NCBI GenBank assembly: GCA_964034945.1
Contig: OZ035960.1
Location: forward strand, 77,905,331 to 77,969,330
Direction: 5' to 3'
DNA length: 64,000 nt
Source: Chrysopilus asiliformis
Taxonomy: Eukaryota; Arthropoda; Insecta; Diptera; Rhagionidae
Every line of letters begins with the position of its first letter. Position 1 is the stretch's first letter. Shown one piece after another: positions 34,238 to 44,529 of the stretch. The notes under the pieces are model-generated. The model was not told where the DNA came from. It searched no databases and worked only from the letters and a program-made list of their open reading frames with translations. The position numbers and the translations under genes are program-made.

Positions 34238-35003
34238 CTTGTAGTTGTAAAATTGTCATTTGATATTCAGCTAATTTTTCATCAATATAATCTTGAGACT
34301 GATTAGCAATAATTTCAGCAGTAGATGGTCCTTGGTCATCTTCGTCGTCATAAATTATATATGATTTTGGTTGTGGTGGTTCTAAGGGAACACCTACAAA
34401 CTCATATTGAACTGGTTGCCGCTCGTAGGGCACATTTGTATACATATAATCGGGCGCAGTTTGGCAAACAATAGGTGATGGAGTTGGAGATAACTGAAAG
34501 GAACTGGTGGGTACTGGACTACTTGAATGTAAAGGCCTATATAGCCTTGGACCAGTAGCCCCTCTAAAAGGTGGAGGCGATGGGGAGACCATAGGATTAG
34601 CATAAGGATAAGGCGGAGGTGTCGAATGATGCGGAGGTCCTCCTACGTTCCAACGTGGTCTTGGACTCATCGCATTAGTTCCCCGTGTACCTCGGAGTCC
34701 TGCAGCCGTAGATCCACTAAAAGGTCCAGTTTCGATTGATGGTATTGGACTACTCAAATTAGTTCGATTGGTCGCAAGATCTCCTACTCTTTTCGCAGGT
34801 CCAGGAGAATTCATAGTTCTACGGCTTTCCAATATGATTGGTGGTGGTGATGGCGCCCATGGCGATGGTGGTCGATAATGAATTGGTGAAGCTGGACTAC
34901 GGTTCCATGGTGCTCCTCGTGGTGGTGGCTGTCCAGACATTTTCTTATCCTTTTAACATTCACAATTTTGACTCACTAGTGAAAATATTTATGCAGTAGA
35001 GCA
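34238..35003 (-). CDS. Host-gene first coding exon, proline-rich N-terminus
   Basis: A strong 3' splice site (T-rich tract then CAG) places the exon start at 35003. A TAA lies in frame upstream of the ATG at 34940, which supports that start. The exon encodes about 234 residues, MSGQPPPRGAPWNRSP onward, rich in P, S, G and R (disordered). An acidic patch (YIIYDDEDDQGPSTAEIIA) and a C-terminal helix (QDYIDEKLAEYQMTILQLQ) follow. The exon ends CAAG|GTAGGTAC in phase 1. In nesprin/Msp300 proteins a similar helix precedes the calponin-homology region. I raise that as a candidate only. No CH exon is visible in the window. Confidence 0.65.
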
Positions 35004-35059
35004 CTGAAAAATAAAAAAAAATACATTCAGACTAGACAAACAAGTTTGCTGGAATTACA

Positions 35060-35330
35060 TCTGATCTGAACAGCACATGACTTTCACAAATATAATCTAC
35101 GTCCATGTGCAATTTACACTAAACCCAACAACTAAAGAAATTCATTCCCTCTATTCCAAAAAGAGAGCAACACAGTACTTAAATGTCAACAAACAGGAGC
35201 TGAGGACTACGGTAAGACTCTTTACAGCTCGTTGCCTAGTGAACTACCATCTGCAACAGCATAGGCATAATTGTGAATCACACTGAAGACTCTGTTAAGA
35301 GGAAGTTGAAACTGCAGAGCACCATACTAA
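35060..35330 (+). pseudogene. LINE C-terminal fragment
   Basis: A short frame reads KKRATQYLNVNKQELRTTVR, then LFTARCLVNYHLQQHRHN. After a stop come RLC and EEVETAEH. This matches the region after RNase H in I/Loa/R1-type LINEs, where LTGHCxLNxHLxxxG precedes a CCHC knuckle (compare LITGHCPLGAMARRWG at 50200-50300 in this window). It is a small old fragment. Confidence 0.6.
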
Positions 35331-35334
35331 ATGG

Positions 35335-35520
35335 ATTCAGTGACCCCAAAATCCCCCTGACGAGATTTTTCCGCCAAACTTCAAGAAAAGAATAATGACG
35401 TTAACCCAACAGGACCTTCCTTTTTCCTTACACACTTCTTAATGCCTAAATCGGATTCAGCGATCCCAACCTCCTTCCAGAAAAAAGTTTCATACAATTT
35501 TTGTGCGGTCCCGGAGGGGC
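35335..35520 (+). repeat. Family B repeat fragment
   Basis: GATTCAGTGACCCCAAAATC, AACAGGACCTTCC and CGGATTCAGCGATCCC mark about one and a half units. Confidence 0.55.
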
Positions 35521-35918
35521 ACTAGTAACAACCAAAATTGCCCATTTCGGATAGGAGACACTTTCCTTTCCCATATGCACATCAAATGTGTAGCGCCAAA
35601 AGCTAAACTGAACTTTAGCCCAACTACAGAAATGGCTGATTAGTATGGCAGTGGTGTGAATTTAGAGCGATATGTTAAAGTTGTCTTCACCTAGTTGGGA
35701 AGGCTTGACACAGAAACTTCTGTGTCAAAAATGAAGGTTATATCTTAATTGAATAAAAATTTGTTTGTAAAAAATAGTTTAACAAGACATGGAAAAAAGG
35801 TCGCTTACCCTATTATTTGACTTTTTCCGGTCAAATTCAAAAACAGATGAACTCAATATAGGTATATCTACCATGGTTCAATATAGGTTCCTCTATCATA
35901 TCATAGTAATTTTAAATT

Positions 35919-36376
35919 TTTAACCGACTTCCAAAAAGGAAAAGGTTCTCAATTCCACCTGAATATTTTTTTTTTTTTTTATGTATGTTCACGCCTAACT
36001 TTTTACTGGGTTGACCGATTTTGGTCATTCCAAAGAGAAAGTTGTAGAGAAAGTTCCTGGTTGGACCCCGGTTCGTTCGTGGGCAAAAATGGACCATTAG
36101 GGGGGGTACCCCCCATACAAACGAAAACGTTTTTTCCGAATATCTCAAAAACGGTGCATCTTATCAAAAAAGTCCAAGAACAAAAATTATTTAGGATATG
36201 ATTCTACATAAAACTCCCATACATCAAAATCCGATTGGAATAAATTTTTAAAAATCTTATTGGAAAGTTCGACTTCAAAGTGTAATTTTGGTACAAATGC
36301 TCAAATTAAGATACCAATATCAGCATACAGGTTTTCAATAATTGCCAGATTGGCAATTATAGCTTTTGTTATGTTT
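35919..36376 (+). mobile_element. Helentron-like copy 2 with a different 5' module
   Basis: It starts TTAACCGACTTCCAAAAAGG and AAAGGTTCTCAATTCCACC, text unlike the other copies. From 36080 it joins the common body (GGCAAAAATGGACCATTAGG, GGGGTACCCCCC). It ends with AATTGCCAGATTGGCAATT and GCTTTTGTTATGTTT at 36376. The next copy begins at 36377 with no spacer. Confidence 0.8.
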
Positions 36377-36531
36377 ATACTCGTATGGTGAAACCAAAGG
36401 GTATATTAACTTTGCCTTGCCGTTTGTAACGCCAAGATCCCTTCATCACACACAAAAATGAATTACACCAGTGTGTTTAGAATGATAAAAAAAAATTGAA
36501 TTTTCCATGTCCGTCCGTCTGTCTGTCCGTC

Positions 36532-36566
<35 letters not shown>

Positions 36567-37200
36567 GGCGCGGATTGCGGGCGCATGGATTGAGCTAGAG
36601 ACTTGAAATTTTGCGCAGATCCGTTTTTCGTAAAATGCGAGGCTAAGTTCGTTAACCCTAATACTGTCCTTAAGAAAAATAACGTATGTCTTCGTGGGTC
36701 AAGAATGACCCTCTACATAGAATACTACACCCGTCACAATTATCAGTGCTCTTCAATGGATTAAAATATGAACAAATAGATTATTGTTATCGATATTCAA
36801 AAGAAATTTGTTCACTGGGCCTACATCATACAAACATTTTTCATGTAGTTGAGAAGACACTTTTAATTAAAATCGAATTTGGGTCAGAAATGACCCGAGG
36901 ACAGTATGAGGGTTAATGGGCAAAAATGGGGGGGTACCCCCCATAGGAACGAAATCGTTTTTTCCGAATTTCTCAAAAACGGTGCATCTTATCAAAAAAG
37001 TCTAAGAACAAAAGTTATTTAGAATATGATTCTACATAAAACTCCCATACATCAAAATCCGATTGGAACAAAATCTTATTGGAAAATTTGAATTCACATG
37101 AAATTTTGATACGCCGTTCAATTAAATCACCATACGGGTTTTCAATAATTGCCAGATTGGCAATTATAGCTTTCAATAATTGCCAGATTGGCAATTATAG
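36377..37200 (+). mobile_element. Helentron-like copy 3, with doubled 3' hairpin
   Basis: It starts ATACTCGTATGGTGAAACC directly after copy 2. The GTCY tract lies at 36508-36565, then TGTGGCGCGGATTGCGGG. A piggyBac-like MITE (36656-36912) splits the body. The 3' hairpin module TTCAATAATTGCCAGATTGG followed by CAATTATAG is present twice in tandem (37138-37170 and 37171-37200). Confidence 0.85.
36656..36912. mobile_element. piggyBac-like MITE, 257 bp
   Basis: It is flanked by TTAA at 36652-36655 and 36913-36916. The inverted ends are CCCTAATACTGTCCTT and, read in from the right, CCCTCATACTGTCCTC. GGGTCAAGAATGACCC-type palindromes lie just inside both ends. The flanking Helentron-like sequence is continuous across it. 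Confidence 0.85.
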
Positions 37201-37440
37201 GAAGGTTCTTTTATATATTTCCCCCGTGTTAACCTACCCCTTCAAACCCCTTCCTGCTTGGGATATCGAGTAAAATTCTTTGTATTGTGTTCAGTACAAT
37301 ATCTGGAAGATTCTTTTATATATTTCTCATCTGCGGACTTATCCCCTCAAACCCTTTGTAATTTTACCTATATTAAAAATTGAAACTAAAAACGTTCGAA
37401 ATAAAAAAAAAAATTTCTAAAAAAAATAAAACCGACTTTT

Positions 37441-37989
37441 AAAAAAAAATTGAAAAGAGAAAAAAGCACTAAAAAGAAAAAAAATAATTTCAAACTATGT
37501 CCATTAATAGCGTATTTAAAATTCGGCTTTTTTGGAGTGGCGTTAAATTTGCAACTAAAATAAATTACATACTTTCTAACCCTTAAGGCTAATCGTTTAC
37601 ATACTTTCTAACCCTTAAGGCTAACTAAGAACTAAGATCGACTCCAAAAATTTTGTTGTCAAACAGATTAACTATAGACACGGCTCTTAGAAGCACCAAA
37701 ACTAAGTTCTTTTATGTCCCAAATTGGATTCCCTATTTTTAAGCAATCGCTATAAAAAAGCCCACTGTCTCATATGTTACTATTTTTTGTAGAAATCTAT
37801 CCTATTTTTTGTCTCCATGTACAAACTGATTTTGTGCGAAACTTGACAATAGAAATTTTACAACGATTTTATTTAGTGTAAATTTAACGCGACTCCAAAA
37901 AAGCCGAATTTTAAATACGCTATTAATGGACATAGTTTGAAATTATTTTTTTCTTTTTAGTGCTTTTTTCTCTTTTCAGTTTTTTTTTA
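37441..37989. repeat. Long inverted repeat, about 109-bp arms
   Basis: The arms 37441-37550 and 37881-37989 are about 97 percent alike in opposite orientation, with text AAGCACTAAAAAGAAAA and GGACATAGTTTGAAATTATT on the right arm. The spacer holds a direct duplication of TACATACTTTCTAACCCTTA. Related ends (GCACTAAAAAGG) occur near 40590, 52345 and, inverted, 52485. It is probably a MITE family. Confidence 0.75.
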
Positions 37990-38182
37990 TTCTTTTCGCA
38001 CTTTGATTTTTCTCTCAAAAAGAAGTTTTTTGATTTTTGTTTCGTCGGACTACTGGTTGCCGACTTATGATCAAAAATCGATTTTTGCCCGATTTTCGAG
38101 AAGGGTTTTCCCCTCTAAACCGTTTTTCAGTTGATAAAAACATACAGATCACTTAATTTTCGGTATACTATAACATATCCAA

Positions 38183-38243
38183 CAGCAAAATTGGCGTATT
38201 CGGGTCGGATAAATCAGCAAAATTGGGGTATTCGGGTCGGATA
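38183..38243. repeat. 31-bp direct duplication
   Basis: CAGCAAAATTGG, one variable base, then GTATTCGGGTCGGATA appears twice in a row with a short joint. Confidence 0.75.
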
Positions 38244-38334
38244 CCTTCCCTTGTTAGTAGTATTCTGAAAAAATATAATTTGTAAAATAATCTAATTTTT
38301 GTCATTGTTAATTGAACAGTGTAACAGATAAATT

Positions 38335-38670
38335 GTATCTCCAAATAATTCCGAATATTTCAATCCGATTCTAGCATTAAAAAGTCCGCCAAGATAACGG
38401 AAGGTCCTAAATCCCATCTGGGGGTCTTTGCTGTTGCTGAATCCGATTCTGGCGTTAAAAAGTCCGCAAGGATAACGAAACGTCCTGTAGGGATAACGTA
38501 AGTGTCATTTTCCTCAAGTTTTCTGGGCAAAAGCTAATTTTGTAGGTCTGTAAGGATAACGGAATGAAGGTCCTAAACACATAACACGATTATTTTCTCA
38601 AATTTTCCGGAAAAATCTCTTCTGGCGGTTTTTGAGGTCGCTGAACCCGAATCTAGAGTTAAGAAGTATG
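38335..38670 (-). repeat. Family B repeat
   Basis: About three units carry AAGGATAACGGAAGGTCC, CCGATTCTGGCGTTAAAAAG and TTCTCAAATTTTCCGG. Confidence 0.65.
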
Positions 38671-38815
38671 TAAGGATATCTCAAAGGCAAGGCTAACAAC
38701 TATATATAACAACTAATATAAAAAGACAGACGCCATTCTTTAAAGTTCAGTAATACTGATCAAACACCAAATAACTAAAAAAGCAGGTGTCTGTCTCGTA
38801 GAGACGGCCAGAAGC

Positions 38816-40105
38816 AGTGTTGGGCAAAACGGCGTAAAAAACAGTTTTTTACATTTTTTACGTAAAAAACGTAAAAAACTGGTAAAAAACGTAAAAAACC
38901 GTAAAAAACGTAAAAAATAGTAAAAAACCTAAAAAATGGGACATCGCAGTTCCTACAAAGTATGACAGTCTGTTTTTCTCAGCATTTTATTAGAGATCCT
39001 ATAATATAGAGAGTGGACATCAGCACTTAATAAACCGTACTACTAAGTAGGACAGTCTATTAACTCAAATTAGAACAGTTGTTTGAATGGAATTTTTCCA
39101 GTTTTTAAAATTTCTTTTCCCTTTTTCCAGTTTTGTTTCAATTTCCGCCTTCGGAATGAGTCTCCTTGTGTTTAAAAACGATTTTTTGATGCAAACTTTA
39201 AAATTACGCTTGTTGTTGCAAGAACTAGTCCAAATATGTTTCTTTAACCCTTTCATGCATACATTTTTCTATGGAATTAATTTTCACGGTTTTTGGTATC
39301 CGAGGGTTTTTGGGGTCGCTGATTACGAATCTTAAGTCAAAACTTCAAAAATCAAAATGGCGGATCCAATATGGCGGTCAAAAAAGATAAAATTCATTAG
39401 ATTACGCTGAAAACTAGTACGTAATTTTATCTTTTTTGACCGCCATATTGGATCCGCCATTTTGAAATTTGAAGTTTTGACTTCAGATTCGTAATTAGCG
39501 ACCCCAAAAACCTTTATAAAGCTAATTACCGATTTTTTAATTGTAATAGATTTGCCACAGTTACATTTAATCTGCAAAATAGCTACTTTTTTGCTCTTTA
39601 TTTATTTATAAAATGCAGTAATTATAAAAAAAGGCGCATATTACTTTTTTTCATAACAATTGATGTCCTAGGATACTTACGAAATGAATTTAGTCAATAT
39701 AAGGGCATGACATATATGTTATAATATTAAAAAACTGAATTAGAAAAGGTGTTGTACAACAACACTGCAACAAAGGGTTAAAATAGCCCATATGTCGCAA
39801 ATCTCTCCACATTATTCACATTAATTAACGTTAAAATGAGTAGGCGGACGTAATGTAATGAAAGGATATAAACAGTTTTTGAACTCCGAGTTTAAAATCT
39901 TTTTCACTTTCAAGAGGAAATGCTTTTGAATACTTTTCTGTGTTTGCTGAAGACTATTAACCTTTTTATTGTTCTAAGTTGATTTATTTACGAATAATTA
40001 CTATATTTAGTGACTGGCTACGATATAAAATTTTTTATCATCAATGTTTTAGGTTTTTTACAGTTTTTTACGTTTTTTACGTTAAAATTGAGGTTTTTTA
40101 CGCGT
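38816..40105. mobile_element. hAT-like terminus with GTAAAAAACG array
   Basis: The left end reads CAGTGTTGGGCAAAACGG, a hAT-type TIR. It is followed by about eight GTAAAAAACG repeats up to 38940. At 40050-40100 the array recurs in inverse orientation (GTTTTTTACGTTTTTTACG). The right TIR itself is not found. At the left the element interrupts a repeat whose uninterrupted form is at 8115-8170. No transposase is recognised inside. Confidence 0.55.
39302..39516. repeat. Foldback repeat with about 90-bp arms
   Basis: The arms 39302-39394 and 39425-39516 pair with few mismatches. Each contains AAAATGGCGGATCCAATATG followed by GCGGTCAAAAAAGATAAAAT. The outer end reads TTTTTGGGGTCGCT. The loop is about 30 nt. 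There is no coding capacity. Confidence 0.85.
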
Positions 40106-41820
40106 AATACAAGAAGCGAAAACTTAAATAGAAATCATTTTCGTTCCCAAGAACGAGAGTCGGAAACCACAGCAAACGCTTTTGCCGTTAAGAGCAACAC
40201 TTTTCAGAGCGAAAAGAACGAAAGAACATGACATTCAATACATCAGATTCAATCCACACAAAGGAGGAGCATAAAAAGAGTATAAATGTGAAATCTGTAC
40301 TACAAGCAGCAAACACAGCATAACAGCGGCAGTACAAATTTTGATTTTGATCTTTAAAAAAATAATTGAACATAGTTTAACATAACAAAATACCCTAAAC
40401 AATGCTTTAATGTAGGCCGGATCTTATAACACAGTTTCTGTTCGGATGTCACCACAAACTATCGAGTTTCATCAATTGCAAATTTGTTATCATGGCAGCA
40501 AGCCGATTTTCTAATTTGTACCCCCATAACCAAAATCCAAGACGTATCCACGTCAAAAGATTAAAAAAAAATATTTAAAAAGAGCTTTTATTTAAAAATA
40601 GTGCACTAAAAAGGAAAAAATAATTTTCGTATGGTGACAAGCAGGTAGCGAACTTCGATTCTCTTGTGTCCGCATACATCTTATTGCACACTCCCTACAT
40701 CGCCAGAGTCCCTACACCGTCAAGCGCAATAAGCCCAGTATAAAATCTGCTTCACCGGAACCCAATGTTTTGGAAAAATTACTTGGCCGGATTTACTTCC
40801 AAATCGCCATTGTCTGATCGCACTTTAATTATAAAAGTATTTACTATTCACAACTAAATATTATACTTTTTCAGTCAAAAATTAATATTTGTTTACTTGT
40901 CAAAATATTGAAATTAAAAACGCTAATAGCATCCTTATGGTCAACACTGGCATTTGTTTGAATACTCGCCACCAGATGAAAAAATTACCTAACACAATAC
41001 ACTATTACCCATAGCGAGTTTTCCAGTTCGTTATTTATCGAATTTTCCAAGAATGCCAGTGCTGTACCCACTTTTATTATCAAGAATATTTAAATAAGTT
41101 AGTATATCGTGGTGAAGACAACTGATTGTGAACTAGTGACTGTAAATTTTTGATGTTATTTCGTAAATGTAAATTTATGTCGCAATCCATCAGAATAACA
41201 CTATCTGAGAACTATCTCACGTGATTTTCTCAAATCGTAAACCCAAACACATCGAGCGGTTGAATCTTTCCAGTTTAGCCAGTCGGTATCATCTTCAGTA
41301 TTATAGATTTACTGGGAGGCGTGGATTCTGTCACTACTTTGGAACAATGTCCACTTCACGAATCAATTAAAAGGACATTGTTAGGTCCAACATTTAGGAA
41401 AAAACTTCTTGGATCCAAACTTTGAAATGATCTGAAAGATGAAACATTTATTTAAATTTATCTGAAGTTGTCTTTCCCGATTTTGAAGCTTTGACATGAA
41501 TATTACTAGCTGTAAAAGTACCCTTCTGTACCAATGGGCCAAACGATCCACTTGCTTCTTTCAAAAGCCGAAACAGTGGTGAAAGAATTTTGAGAGGTAA
41601 CCTCTTCTTTCTCCAAAACTCGATGGCACTTTTTTATATTCGTATGATAATTCTTTCGTACCCATATGTTCCGATATCAGGGAAGGGGAATACACGTTTT
41701 GATATGTTTTTTTGTAAAAAATCGTGCAAAACTCACTTTCGATAAATGGAAAGAAAAATTATATAATCCTGTGATGATCACATGAGAATATTGAATATAA
41801 AATTTTTGGGTGTGCTGGGG
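40106..41820. other. No supported gene
   Basis: AT-rich sequence. 40560-40620 carries one end of the GCACTAAAAAGG inverted-repeat family. I see nothing else. Confidence 0.4.
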
Positions 41821-41839
41821 TGGCATTCACCAAAAGAAT

Positions 41840-42080
41840 GCGTGAAAATTATCACATTTTGATCCCGCAACGATGCAAGTACAGAAATTTGACAGTTCTC
41901 GAGTGGGTAATGAGTGCAATTTTTGCACCGATATTTCAGATGTGCATTTTCGATTTCACAAGTGCGTTTTGCTTAAGAAACCAAAACAAAAAAGCAAAAC
42001 ACCGAAAGCTAGCGACGAGCAAAAAGAATTCCTAATCAATTTAATGGAAACTAATTTGGAGTACGCAAAAGAAAAAGTAT
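41840..42080 (+). pseudogene. Harbinger-associated Myb/SANT-like protein, exon 1
   Basis: The frame from 41873 reads NECNFCTDISDVHFRFHKC (a possible small zinc-binding unit) and then a lysine-rich linker. Next is ASDEQKEFLINLMETNLEYA, the first helix of a Myb/SANT-like (zeste-type) DNA-binding domain. It ends AAAGAAAAA|GTATGTTATG, a donor-like sequence. The domain continues at 42950. The neighbouring minus-strand Harbinger transposase supports the reading, because Harbingers carry a Myb-like accessory gene. A second copy of this exon lies at 44530-44760. Confidence 0.55.
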
Positions 42081-42440
42081 GTTATGATTTTTGTTCTTAT
42101 GATTTTAAAATTACATATTTCTTTTTTGGATTTGAGTCTGTCATTGTAGCTAATAAGAGAGCTGTTCCGACCACTCGTAACATAATTTCAATTTTAAAAT
42201 TAATATTTAGTTTTATTTTTAGTCATTAATTTATGTCTTGTCATTTTAAATATTACTGTAAATTAATTTAATATTATTTGTCAAAATAGATTTAAGTTTA
42301 ATCTAAGTAACCGGAATAAGTCCAAAAATCATATAAAAGCGCGTGTAATGCGACAGCTCAGTAATTCTTTCGGCAGAAGCCCTTGAGCACTCTCTCGGTA
42401 AGGTCTTAAAAGAATTCTTAGGGACAAACATTCAGTTTCT

Positions 42441-42728
42441 TTGTTTATTATAAGGAACACTTTCCGATAATAAGCAAATATTCTGATTGTAGTTGAATCG
42501 TTTATTGTAATGAATATTTTCCGACTATAAACGATCCATTTTTCTATTATTACGGTTTTTCTCGCGTATAATTACATATAATTGTATTAGGGTTTTTCTC
42601 GCATCGAATACATTTGTTTGTATTATTTGATTTGTTTATTATATGGAATACTTTCTAATAATAAACAAAATTTCAATTTCATTTAAAAATCGTTTATTAT
42701 AAGGAATACTTTCCGATAATAAACGATA
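42441..42728. repeat. Four copies of a 38-bp hairpin motif
   Basis: Units at 42441-42478, 42498-42534, 42632-42668 and 42690-42727 each read close to TCGTTTATTATAAGGAATAC then TTTCCGATAATAAACGA. The outer 11 bp of each unit pair with each other. They lie in the presumed intron of the Myb-like gene. Confidence 0.8.
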
Positions 42729-42949
42729 CTTTAATCGTGCTATCAACGATACACATTCTCTTCAATTATTAGTTGCAAGTTTTATTGTTTATATTAATTT
42801 AAGTTCGATTAAATTGTTATAATAATTGTTCTTTTAATTGATTTATTAAATTGTTAATTTCATTATAAGTTTACCACTTTGTTTTACTTCGCCCATTTTA
42901 AAATCCAGTAATTTAATTTAAAGTTTTGCTTTCGGGCATAACAGAACTC

Positions 42950-43040
42950 AAAAATGGGAAAGATTGACGCAGCAATTAAACAATCTCGGAGGACCTAATA
43001 AGACTCCCACTAAATAGCGAAAATACTGATTCAATCAAAA
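42950..43040 (+). pseudogene. Myb/SANT-like protein, exon 2
   Basis: After an ACAG acceptor-like site, one frame reads QKWERLTQQLNNLGGPNKTP, then TK, a stop, RKYW-like text. The order W-x-x-L-x-x-x-LN-x-x-G-G-P-x-K and a following W is that of the second half of zeste-type Myb/SANT domains. Two in-frame stops show it is dead. Confidence 0.55.
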
Positions 43041-43369
43041 GTAAGTTTTGTTAATTTTGTCTGGAGCTTCCTCATAAAAAAACAGAAATTCCAGATAAAT
43101 TAAGAATATATTGGACATGCATACTATTTATATTTTGAATTTTAGGCTACGTACTAAAGAGCGTGATGCTTCACTAAAACTTTTATATCAAAGATGCGGC
43201 ATAAACGGACCGAAAAAACAGCTGCCTTAGTTATAGGCTTCGACGAAATACGGGATATGTTTTATTTTTATGTTATAGAATAAGTATAATTCCTGTTGCG
43301 TGAATAATTGCCAGCCAAAGAGGCATAACAATTGATGTTGTATTTTAAATGTATTTAGAGACAATCATT

Positions 43370-43650
43370 CGTTGAAGAGGCGTTGGAGAGGACAAACGCG
43401 GTCCGTTCTAAAGGTAATTCAAAAACACCAACAAGCCCACCAAAAAATTAGCAAACCGACCATAGGAAAAGATTCCTCCTCCTTCTTCATTTGATAAAGA
43501 ATTAATAGATGTCGAAAGGGCGAAAATGGCGAAAAAATGTATTAATGAGAAAAACTTTATATTACAAGAAAATATGTTTGAATTGAAGCTGAGAAACTTG
43601 AATTGAAACGGAAGGAAATTGCAATATGTTAGAAAAGCAAGCAATTTAAA
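43370..43650 (+). pseudogene. Myb/SANT-like protein, C-terminal coiled part
   Basis: One frame reads ELIDVERAKMAKKCINEKNF and ENMFELKLRNLELKRKEIA. A lysine- and leucine-rich helix of this sort ends the accessory proteins of Harbinger elements. It points towards the transposase, so the two genes converge. Confidence 0.4.
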
Positions 43651-43744
43651 GACAAAAAAAATGTTTTAGTAATCATTTTATTAATAAATTCACAAGAAAA
43701 TTTCCTTTTCTTGTGAAAAATCTACATTTTACATTAAGAACAAT

Positions 43745-44135
43745 TATTATCCACATGGCGCACTCTTCGGGCTTCCCTTAAGAAATTGTTGTCACTTTCA
43801 AACTTATAATGAGAATCAGGGTCTGTAAGATATTCATTTTCATAATGTTCTTCCGCCATCGGCACCGGAAGAAGAAAATTATTCCTTTTGTAAAACATAG
43901 GCTGTACAATACGGCTGTTGATAATTTTGCCACACGTTGCAGACTCGTAGGCAAGCGTCTTTCCTGTCTATATGCACAAAAGTCTTCTTTTTAATATTCC
44001 AATACAGCGCTCCACCATACATTTTGTTTTTTATGAGCTACATTAAATTTTTCCTTTTTTCTATTTAAAGGTATACCGATAGGAGTCATTAGCCATGGTT
44101 GTATAGGAAATCTACTATCTCTTAGAGAAATCGCG
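43745..44135 (-). pseudogene. PIF/Harbinger transposase, C-terminal part
   Basis: Read leftwards from 44135, the text ISLRDSRFPIQPWLMTPIG contains the second catalytic aspartate region (family form GDSGYPLxPWLMTP). NRKKEKFNVAHKK follows. After a frameshift come CMVERCIGILKRRLLCI and CGKIINSRIV, the VERxxGxLKxRF and IINxCxxLHN positions of the superfamily. Stops and a frameshift disrupt it, and everything before about 44135 is lost. The nuclease would have acted with the Myb-like partner encoded on the other strand. Confidence 0.75.
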
Positions 44136-44139
44136 ATTT

Positions 44140-44450
44140 TCTGGTAAAAGGAAAATTTGTTTTTCGAACCGGATGTTGACCGGACCGAAAGTTTAGGCCA
44201 AATTCTACCTTATGGACGTTATAGTACGCGCAATCAGTAGGAATAAGGTAGCTGTGATTTTTTTTTTCAAAAAGGTGTTTGATAAAATTTTAAAGTTCCC
44301 TACTTCCTACCGAGCGATGACCGAACCGGAAGTTTAGGCAAAAATCTACTTTCTGGAAGTTGTAGTGTAAACAATTGCGCGTCTATCCCGTCCCAAAGTC
44401 AGTAGGAAGTTTATGGTAGGAATACATGAAATATCGATTCTTTTTGTAAA
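44140..44450. repeat. Two degenerate direct repeats
   Basis: GACCGGACCGAAAGTTTAGG...GTTATAGT (near 44175-44225) recurs as GACCGAACCGGAAGTTTAGG...GTTGTAGT (near 44320-44370), about 145 bp apart. Confidence 0.55.
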
Positions 44451-44529
44451 GATTTAGGACTAGCGTAACCAGATATACCCGAGTAAAAAAGAGGACGCGT
44501 TTTGGAAAGTACATAAAAATGGGTACACA

